A DNA stretch of 64,000 bases from Blastococcus fimeti (GTDB lineage Bacteria; Actinomycetota; Actinomycetes; Mycobacteriales; Geodermatophilaceae): NCBI GenBank assembly GCA_900102115.1, contig FNAW01000002.1:682001-746000 (forward strand). The letters are read 5' to 3'. Below, in pieces: positions 57,781-64,000 of this stretch. A program made the translations under genes and the position numbers. Each line of letters starts with the position of its first letter. Positions within the stretch are counted from its first letter, which is position 1. Below the pieces are notes generated by a model, which saw only the letters and a list, made by a program, of their open reading frames with translations, was not told where the DNA came from and made no database searches.

Positions 57781-59571
57781 TCAGGGCGCCGGGAAGCGTG
57801 TCCCGAGCGAGGTCAGGGGCGCCGGGCGGGCGAACAGCCAGCCCTGCGCGTAGCGGCAGCCCATGGCCAGCAGAGCCTGCCGCTGCTCCTCGGTCTCCAC
57901 GCCCTCCGCGGTGACCGCGAGACCGGCGCTGTCCGCGAAGTCCACGAGCAGCCGCACCACGGCCCGGTCCCGGTCGTCGCCGGTGATGCCCTGCACGTAC
58001 GAGCGGTCGATCTTCAGCCCGTCGGCGCGCACGTCGCGCAGGTGGCGCAGCGACGTGCCACCGGCACCGACGTCGTCGAAGGTGACCTTGAACCCGGCCG
58101 CGCGCAGCTCGGCCAGCGGCCCGACGGCAGCGGCGAGCTGGTCGACCAGCAGACTCTCGGGCACCTCCACGCGCACGATCGCCGGCTCCAGGCCGGCCGC
58201 GGCGACCGCGGCCTCCATGACGCCCAGCAGTCCGGGCGTCAGCAGCCGGTCGGTGCTCACGTTGACGTTCAGCGCGACCCGCTCGGCGTCCCCGCCGACC
58301 ACCCGACGCCAGTCGGCGAACTGCTGGGCGGACGTGTGCAGCACCCAGTCGTCCAGCTCGGTCAGCTGGCCGGCGCGGGCGGTGGCGGGCAGGAAGGCGT
58401 CCGGCGTGAGGAAGCCCAGCCGGGGGTGCTGCCACCGGACCAGCGCCTCGACGCTGCCCAGCCGGCCGTCGGCCAGCTGGACGATGGGCTGGAAGAGCAG
58501 CCGGAACTCCCCGCGTGCGATCGCGTCCGCGACCGTCGTGTCCATCATCGGGTCGGCGTCCGCGGAGGTCGTCACCACGACCGGGCCGGTCACGTGGTCG
58601 CCGCCGTCGCGCTTGCCGGTGTACATCGCGAGGTCGGCGGCACGCACCAGCTCGCCGGGGTCGATGCACCCGTCCGCGCTCACCGCGACACCGGCGCTGA
58701 TCCGCACCCGCTGGTGCACGCCGTCGGCACGGCTGATCGCGGCCACCGCGGCGTGCATCCGGCCGGCGATCGCCGTGACGTCGACGCCGCGGCCCGCGAC
58801 CGGGGAGGTGTCCAGGTCCAGGCACACGGCGAACTCGTCGCCGCCCAGCCGGGCCACCAGGTCGCTGGGGCGGGCCGCCTCGGTCAGGGCGGCGGCCACC
58901 TCCTGCAGGAGGGCGTCGCCGCGGTCGTGCCCGAGGGTGTCGTTGACCTGCTTGAAGCCGTCGAGGTCGAAGTAGACCACCGCCGTCCGGTGGCCCGGCT
59001 GGGTGGCGCTGCGCCGGCAGGACTCCCCGACCCGGCCGAAGAACGCGTGCCGGTTGGCCAGCCCGGTGAGCGGGTCGCGCAGCGCCTGGCCGGCCAGCGC
59101 CCGCGCGAGGGCGGAGAGGAGCACCGGCATGGGGACGACGCACACCCCGTCGGCGCCCTGGACGAGCACGTGGTCCTGCACGTGGTGGGGATCCCGGGTG
59201 ATGGCCCGGCTGGAGGCCGCCACGACGTCGGTCGACGGCGGCAGCGTGAGCGCGTCCCACTGCGCGATGTCGGCCAGGCGGCGGCGGCCGTAGAGGGACC
59301 GGCCGTAGCCGTAGGGGCCGCTCATCATCGCTTCGAAGCGGCTGCGCTCGACCAGACCCACGATGCCGTCGACGTCGGGATGGACGATCACCGCGCAGCC
59401 CGCGTCGCGCGCCTTGCCGAAGGCCCGGTCCAGGTCCTCGCAGCTGGCGGCGCCGGGCAGCACGGGGGCGCTGCGGGCGAGGCCGTCCAGGGTGGGGTTC
59501 TCCCCCGGCTCGCCGGCAGCCGGGTGCAGCACGTCGAGTCCGTCCCGGACCCCGGTCAGATCAGTGATCAC
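57781..59571 (-). CDS. GGDEF-EAL protein with CBS-like N-terminus
   Basis: 596 residues, cytoplasmic. The N-terminal 165 residues (CAVIVHPDVDGIVGLVERSRF, VVPMPVLLSALARAL) look like a CBS-pair sensor. The GGDEF site is RLGGDEF with a proper inhibition site RPSD five residues before. The EAL domain starts SVEALVRW and keeps NVNVSTD, FDDVGAG, LKIDRSYV and AEGVET, but the third motif is EVPES (usually E-[VI]-T-E) and the DDFGTG loop is DDVGAG, so phosphodiesterase activity may be reduced. The start is a GTG at 59571. It is divergent from the amine oxidase gene. Confidence 0.87.
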   Translation of the reverse strand: MITDLTGVRDGLDVLHPAAGEPGENPTLDGLARSAPVLPGAASCEDLDRAFGKARDAGCAVIVHPDVDGIVGLVERSRFEAMMSGPYGYGRSLYGRRRLADIAQWDALTLPPSTDVVAASSRAITRDPHHVQDHVLVQGADGVCVVPMPVLLSALARALAGQALRDPLTGLANRHAFFGRVGESCRRSATQPGHRTAVVYFDLDGFKQVNDTLGHDRGDALLQEVAAALTEAARPSDLVARLGGDEFAVCLDLDTSPVAGRGVDVTAIAGRMHAAVAAISRADGVHQRVRISAGVAVSADGCIDPGELVRAADLAMYTGKRDGGDHVTGPVVVTTSADADPMMDTTVADAIARGEFRLLFQPIVQLADGRLGSVEALVRWQHPRLGFLTPDAFLPATARAGQLTELDDWVLHTSAQQFADWRRVVGGDAERVALNVNVSTDRLLTPGLLGVMEAAVAAAGLEPAIVRVEVPESLLVDQLAAAVGPLAELRAAGFKVTFDDVGAGGTSLRHLRDVRADGLKIDRSYVQGITGDDRDRAVVRLLVDFADSAGLAVTAEGVETEEQRQALLAMGCRYAQGWLFARPAPLTSLGTRFPAP

Positions 59572-59917
59572 GAGATGTCCGTCGGCCCGTGGACGGTAGC
59601 CCCCGAGGGCACGCGCACCGACCTCACCCTCGCGGGTGGGACGCGCGCCTGACCTGCACGTTCAGGAGTGACGGAGGTCACCGTGCCGCCGGGCCGGCGG
59701 ACCAGGGCGGCGTGGCGACGGGTGCGCGATCCCCCGCCGCCGGTCATCCGTCGTTCACACGCCCGCGCGGACGTTCACACCGACGGAAGACGGAAGCCCG
59801 GCTCGCGGAAACACCACGCACGGAGAGTGCAGGGCAGGGTGGTGCGCACCTCGCATCCGCGGGGCCCCACCGCCTCCGTCCCGCTCGTCTCCCCGATGCG
59901 TCAGGAGCTCTCTCCGC
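59572..59917. other. 346-bp divergent intergenic region without a gene
   Basis: Upstream region of both the GGDEF-EAL gene and the amine oxidase gene. It contains a GTGAC-GGAG-GTCAC dyad at 59668-59681 and two CGTTCACAC direct repeats exactly 20 bp apart at 59752 and 59772. No reading frame with protein-like composition is seen. Confidence 0.5.
59752..59780 (+). repeat. CGTTCACAC direct repeats, 20-bp period
   Basis: Two identical 9-mers at 59752-59760 and 59772-59780, with a period of about two helical turns, 138 bp or more before the amine oxidase start. They are candidate activator half-sites. Confidence 0.4.
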
Positions 59918-61963
59918 ATGGCCGCCGACACCGCTCTTCCCGCCCAGCTCGACCTGCCCGACACCGCCGCCCACCACCCGCTGGACCCGCTGAGCGGTGC
60001 CGAGATCGAGCGCGCCGCCGCGATCGTCCGGGCGAGCGCGTACGGCACACCGACGCTGCGGTTCGTGATGATCTCGCTGGCGGAGCCGGCCAAGCCGGCG
60101 GAGCTGGTCTTCGACGCCTCCGACGTGCCGCCGCGGCAGGCCTTCGTCGTCGCCTACGACGCCGTGGCGAAGCTGGTCTCCGAGGCGGTCGTGGACCTCG
60201 ACGCCAGCGCCGTCGACTCCTGGACACCGGTGCCCGGCCGGTTCCCCTCGTTCGTGATGGACCAGCTGGCCGGCGTGGAGCAGGTCGTGATCGCCGACCC
60301 GCGCTGGCAGACGGCCATGCGCGAGCGCGGCGTCACCGACTTCGACCTCGTCATGGTCGACCCGTGGCCCACCGGCTACTACGGCCCGCAGGACTCCTAC
60401 GACAACTCCCCGCTGCTGTGCCGCCCGCTCACCTTCGTCCGCACGGCGCCCGGCGAGCACGGCTACGCCCGCCCGGTCGAGGGCGTCATCGTCACTTTCG
60501 ACCTCGACGCCATGACGGTGCTCGACGTCGAGGACCACGGCGTCGTGCCCCTCCCCCGGTTCGCCGGCAACTACGAGGAGCGGTTCCTCTTCGCCGAGGA
60601 CAACCGACCCGCGTTCAGCGAGTTCCGCACCGACCTGAAGCCCATCGACATCACCCAGCCCGAGGGCGCCAGCTTCACCGTCGACGGCCACCAGGTCAGC
60701 TGGCAGAAGTGGTCGCTGCGGGTGGGCTTCAACCCGCGCGAGGGCCTGGTGCTGCACGAGCTCGCCTACACCGACCGCGGGGTGCGCCGGCCGGTCATGT
60801 ACCGGGCCGCGCTCTCGGAGATGGTCGTCCCCTACGGCGACACCTCACCCACCCACTGGAACAAGAACGTCTTCGACATGGGCGAGATCGGCATGGGGCT
60901 GTCGGCGAACCCGCTCACCCTCGGCTGCGACTGCCTCGGCGAGATCTTCTACTTCGACGGCGTCGTCAACGACTCCCAGGGCAACGCCGTGACCATCCCG
61001 AACGCCGTCTGCATGCACGAGGAGGACTACGGCATCGCCTGGAAGCACACCGACTTCCGCACCGGCATCGCCGAGGTCCGCCGCTCGCGCCGGCTGGTCA
61101 TCTCGTTCATCGCCACCGTCGGCAACTACGAGTACGGCTTCTTCTGGTACCTCTACGTCGACGGCGCGATCGAGTACGAGGTGAAGCTGACCGGCGTGCT
61201 CACCACCGGGGCGATCGCCGAGGGCGAGCGGCCGCGGCACGGCAACCTGGTGGCCCCGGGCCTGTACGGCCCGCACCACCAGCACCACTTCAACGTCCGC
61301 ATGGACATGTGCGTCGACGGGCCGGGCAACAGCGTCTACGAGGTCGACTCGATCCCCGAGTCCGACCCCGCGCACAACCCGCACTCCAACGCCTGGATCA
61401 CCCGCGAGACGCTGGTCGCCTCCGAGGCCGAGGGCGCGCGCGACTGGGAGTTCTCCACCGCCCGCTTCTGGAAGGTGGTCAACCCCTCGAAGGTCAACGA
61501 GCTGGGCAGCCCGGTCGGCTACAAGCTCATGCCGCGCGACGTCGTCCCCTCGATGCTGCAGGAGGGCTCGGCCATCTACGACCGCGCCCGCTTCGTGCAG
61601 CACAACCTCTGGGTCACGAGGTACGAGCCGCGGGAGCTCTACGCGGCCGGCGACTACCCGTACCAGTCCCGCGACGCGCAGGGGCTGCCCGAGTACGTCG
61701 CCGACGACGCGCCACTGGAGGACACCGACGTCGTGCTCTGGTACACCGTCGGCGCGCACCACGTCGTCCGCCCGGAGGACTGGCCGGTCATGCCGTGCGC
61801 CTACATCGGCTTCATGCTCAAGCCGGTCGGCTTCTTCGACGGCAACCCCGCGCTCGACCTGCCGCCGAGCCCCGCCCGCTGCCACTGCGCTCCCGGCGCC
61901 TGCGGCTGCGCCGGGCACGACCACGGGCTGCCCGCGGCCGAGGCGGCTCCCGGCTGCCACTGA
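59918..61963 (+). CDS. Copper-containing primary amine oxidase
   Basis: 681 residues. The topaquinone tyrosine is Y404 in GNYEYGFF (Asn-Tyr-Glu). The catalytic-base Asp is D320 (VFDMGE), 84 residues earlier, the same spacing as in the Arthrobacter enzyme as I recall it. Copper ligands are H454 and H456 (HHQHHF) and H614/H615 (AHHVVRPEDWPVMP). It oxidises primary amines to aldehyde, ammonia and H2O2. No signal peptide is seen. The last 30 or so residues form a Cys/His-rich tail (CHCAPGACGCAGHDHG), not usual for the family. The ATG at 59918 has AGGAG upstream. Confidence 0.95.
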   Translation: MAADTALPAQLDLPDTAAHHPLDPLSGAEIERAAAIVRASAYGTPTLRFVMISLAEPAKPAELVFDASDVPPRQAFVVAYDAVAKLVSEAVVDLDASAVDSWTPVPGRFPSFVMDQLAGVEQVVIADPRWQTAMRERGVTDFDLVMVDPWPTGYYGPQDSYDNSPLLCRPLTFVRTAPGEHGYARPVEGVIVTFDLDAMTVLDVEDHGVVPLPRFAGNYEERFLFAEDNRPAFSEFRTDLKPIDITQPEGASFTVDGHQVSWQKWSLRVGFNPREGLVLHELAYTDRGVRRPVMYRAALSEMVVPYGDTSPTHWNKNVFDMGEIGMGLSANPLTLGCDCLGEIFYFDGVVNDSQGNAVTIPNAVCMHEEDYGIAWKHTDFRTGIAEVRRSRRLVISFIATVGNYEYGFFWYLYVDGAIEYEVKLTGVLTTGAIAEGERPRHGNLVAPGLYGPHHQHHFNVRMDMCVDGPGNSVYEVDSIPESDPAHNPHSNAWITRETLVASEAEGARDWEFSTARFWKVVNPSKVNELGSPVGYKLMPRDVVPSMLQEGSAIYDRARFVQHNLWVTRYEPRELYAAGDYPYQSRDAQGLPEYVADDAPLEDTDVVLWYTVGAHHVVRPEDWPVMPCAYIGFMLKPVGFFDGNPALDLPPSPARCHCAPGACGCAGHDHGLPAAEAAPGCH

Positions 61964-61974
61964 ACGACAGACGA

Positions 61975-62009
61975 CGCTCCGGCGCTGCCCACTGGGCAGC
62001 GCCGGAGCG
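61975..62009. terminator. Bidirectional hairpin terminator
   Basis: Perfect 16-bp stem (61975-61990 with 61994-62009) and 3-base loop between the convergent amine oxidase and amidase genes. Confidence 0.8.
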
Positions 62010-62022
62010 CGCTGGTGTCCGG

Positions 62023-63417
62023 TCAGCCCACCGGTGCGATGCGGCCCACGGCGTCGGACACCTGCTCGTAGGCGCGCCCGGCCCGCAGCACCGTCGCCTC
62101 GTCGAACGGCCGGCCGGTCAGCTGCATCCCGAGCGGCAGCCCGGCGGCGTCGAACCCGACCGGCACCGAGAGCACCGGCTGGCCGGTCAGGTTGCCCGGA
62201 GAGGTGAGCCGGATCATCGCCGAGGAGATCGCCTCGGTGACGCCGTCGGACCAGGTGACCTCGGTGGCGCCGACCTCCGGGGCCGCGAACGGCATGCCGG
62301 GCATGACCATGAGGTCGATGTCGTCGAACACCTCGGCCCACGCCCGCTGCATGAGCGTCCGGATGCGCAGCGCCTTGATGTAGTCGGTGGCCAGCACCAG
62401 CTCGCCCACCTCCAGCGAGAGCCGGGTGTCCTCGAGGTAGAGCTCGGCCTTCGCCCGCAGGTCCTTCTGGTGGTAGGCGCTGGCCTCGGGGTACACGATC
62501 GCCCACTCGGTGGCCAGGATCTGCTCGGCGTAGGGCGTGCTCACCTCGCGCAGCTCGGCACCCAGGCCCGCGAGGACGTCGATCGCCGTCCGCACCGCCC
62601 GCTCGACGTCCTCGCTCACGTGCTCGAAGAAGTAGTCGCTCGGGACGCCGATCCGCAGGCCGGCGATGCCGTCGTCCAGGCCGGCCGTGTAGTCCGGCAC
62701 CGGGACGTCGATGCTCGCCGGGTCGCGCCGGTCGTAGCCGGCGATCGCGTTCAGCACGTGCGCGCAGTCGGTCACGTTGCGGGTCAGCGGGCCGACGTGG
62801 TCCAGCGACCAGGCAAGTGAGGCGACCCCGCGCCGGGACGCCCGTCCGTAGGTCGGCTTGAGGCCGACGGTGCCGCAGAGCGTGGCCGGGATGCGGATCG
62901 ACCCGGCGGTGTCCGAGCCCATCCCCACCATGCAGCTGCCCGCCGCGACCGCCGCGCCGGAGCCGCCGCTGGAGCCGCCCGGGATCCGGCCGGTGTCCCA
63001 GGGGTTGCGGGTGGTCGGGGTGATCCCGCCGAAGGCGAACTCGTGGGTGTGCGTCTTGCCGACCATGACCATGCCGGCACCCAGCAGCTGCTCGACCGAC
63101 GCCGAGTCGGTATCGGGCACGATGCCGGCGCGCACCGCGGAGCTCGACGTCGTCGGCACCCCGGCGGTGTCGTAGAGGTCCTTCACGCCGAGCGGGATGC
63201 CGTGCAGGGCGCCGAGGTAGCGGCCCGAGGCGATCTCCTGCTCGGCGTGCGCGGCGGCCTTGCGGGCGAGCTCGTCGGTGACGTGCGCGAAGGCGCCCAG
63301 CTGCGGCTCGGTCGCCTCGATCCGGGTCAGCACCGAGTCGGTCAGCTCGACCGGCGACAGCCGGCGGGCGGAGATCTCGGTGGCGGCGGCGGACAGCGAC
63401 AGCTCGAACGGTTCCAT
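62023..63417 (-). CDS. Amidase (amidase signature family)
   Basis: 464 residues. The catalytic triad of amidase-signature enzymes is clear: K79 (GVKDLYD), S149 ([10 protein letters not shown]) and S173 ([12 protein letters not shown]), with the spacing seen in the family. It hydrolyses a C-N amide bond; the substrate is unknown. It sits 49 bp after a histone-deacetylase-like gene on the same strand and opposite a copper amine oxidase, so an amine or polyamine catabolic role fits. The ATG at 63417 has GAAGGAG upstream. Confidence 0.93.
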   Translation of the reverse strand: MEPFELSLSAAATEISARRLSPVELTDSVLTRIEATEPQLGAFAHVTDELARKAAAHAEQEIASGRYLGALHGIPLGVKDLYDTAGVPTTSSSAVRAGIVPDTDSASVEQLLGAGMVMVGKTHTHEFAFGGITPTTRNPWDTGRIPGGSSGGSGAAVAAGSCMVGMGSDTAGSIRIPATLCGTVGLKPTYGRASRRGVASLAWSLDHVGPLTRNVTDCAHVLNAIAGYDRRDPASIDVPVPDYTAGLDDGIAGLRIGVPSDYFFEHVSEDVERAVRTAIDVLAGLGAELREVSTPYAEQILATEWAIVYPEASAYHQKDLRAKAELYLEDTRLSLEVGELVLATDYIKALRIRTLMQRAWAEVFDDIDLMVMPGMPFAAPEVGATEVTWSDGVTEAISSAMIRLTSPGNLTGQPVLSVPVGFDAAGLPLGMQLTGRPFDEATVLRAGRAYEQVSDAVGRIAPVG

Positions 63418-63466
63418 GGTGGTGCGGCTCCTTCGGGGGTTCGGGTGGATCGGGGTCGGTGGGGGC

Positions 63467-64000
63467 TCAGCGGCCGGGGATGTCGGCGACCAGCACCTCG
63501 GCCGCCTTGCGCGAGGCGAGCTGGTGCTCCTCGATCTCGGAGATGCCGTAGACGTCGGCCAGCAGCGCGAGGTACGGATCGGCGATCGGCTCGACACCGG
63601 CCAGCGTGGCGATCGTGATGGCGCCGCAGACCGCGACGTAGTGGATGCTGTAGCCGCCCTCCTGGACCATCACCAGCCGGCCGTCGCACAGCTCCGCGGC
63701 CGCCTCCATCACCCGCTCGGTCAGGGTGGCGAAGCCCGCGGCGGAGACCATCGTGTGCGCCAGCGGGTCGAAGTAGCTGGGGTCGAAACCGCAGGCCACG
63801 ACGATGAGGTCGGGCTGGAACGCCCGGAGCGCGGGCACAATCACCGCGTCCATGGCGTCGACGTAGCCGGCGTCCCCGGTACCGGGCGGCCGCGGCACGT
63901 TGAGGTTCGTGTACAGCCCGGCCCCGCCACCGCGCTCGTCGACGGTGCCGCCCTTCGGCGGGTAGAGCCGGTCCTGGTGCATCGAGATGGTGAGCACCGT
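63467..64000 (-). CDS. Class II histone deacetylase-like protein (5' end cut by window edge)
   Basis: Partial: the first part is beyond base 64000. The visible 177 residues include SMHQDRLYPP, the metal-site segment VVACGFDPSYFDPLA and the late VMVQEGGYS (GGY), as in class II HDAC/acetylpolyamine amidohydrolase proteins. It would remove acetyl groups from small amines or proteins using zinc. Being upstream of the amidase and close to an amine oxidase, an acetylpolyamine is an attractive substrate (inference). Confidence 0.85.
   Translation of the reverse strand, partial: TVLTISMHQDRLYPPKGGTVDERGGGAGLYTNLNVPRPPGTGDAGYVDAMDAVIVPALRAFQPDLIVVACGFDPSYFDPLAHTMVSAAGFATLTERVMEAAAELCDGRLVMVQEGGYSIHYVAVCGAITIATLAGVEPIADPYLALLADVYGISEIEEHQLASRKAAEVLVADIPGR

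Noticed and set aside
1..64000. CRISPR arrays, tRNA or rRNA genes, insertion sequences
   Set aside because: Looked for regular repeats, cloverleaf-type sequences and transposase motifs; none was found by eye.

Overview
The window is a 64 kb stretch of very high-GC DNA. GTG starts are frequent, start codons often follow a TANNNT-like hexamer with no ribosome binding site, and the gene content includes a WhiB protein, an LAXTG-anchored chaplin-like surface protein, an Excalibur protein, TIGR03086 and DUF4407 families. This points to an actinobacterial chromosome, most likely in or near the Geodermatophilaceae (inference from gene style; no rRNA or marker gene is present). No tRNA, rRNA, CRISPR array or insertion sequence was seen.

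Region by region. 1-2.4 kb: a truncated flavoprotein gene, then an SDR oxidoreductase divergent from its probable XRE/MmyB-type repressor. 2.4-6.3 kb: a NarL-type two-component pair divergent from a two-gene ABC transporter, with an 18-bp palindrome between them. 6.3-9.3 kb: a minus-strand chain of matrixin-like protease, 2-hydroxyacid dehydrogenase, a small protein and a GIY-YIG-like protein, the last three overlapping by 4 bp, plus a 47-residue protein. 9.5-14 kb: WhiB, a HAD-like protein, a monofunctional glycosyltransferase, a ParB-like protein and a CocE/NonD hydrolase. 14.2-20 kb: one 1955-residue helicase with transglutaminase-like, nuclease-like and DUF3320 parts. 20-26.6 kb: alcohol dehydrogenase, an ADP-ribosylglycohydrolase/phosphatase fusion, a cyclase/NB-ARC/TPR regulator and a diguanylate cyclase.

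26.7-38.7 kb is a defence island with visibly lower GC, especially in hsdS and downstream of hsdR. It holds a PLD-SF2 helicase-DUF3427 protein, a second GIY-YIG-like protein, a complete Type I restriction-modification operon (hsdM-hsdS-hsdR, overlapping by 1-4 bp) and, 45 bp after hsdR, an OLD/COG4938-like ATPase whose gene overlaps one for a small PIN-like nuclease. This last pair is the best candidate here for a poorly described system.

38.8-48 kb: enoyl-CoA hydratase, Excalibur membrane protein, MFS transporter, two secreted surface proteins divergent from a GGDEF-EAL protein, and two hypothetical genes. 48-51.5 kb: an ABM-like protein followed by an fmdB-amiS-fmdA cluster for uptake and hydrolysis of formamide or short amides. 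51.5-59.6 kb: mostly small conserved genes (DUF4916 NUDIX, DUF4407 membrane protein, AlkD-like repair protein, TIGR03086, DUF1810) and another GGDEF-EAL protein. 59.9-64 kb: a copper amine oxidase facing an amidase and a truncated class II histone-deacetylase-like gene, possibly an amine/acetylpolyamine catabolic set. Strong perfect hairpins mark many gene ends.
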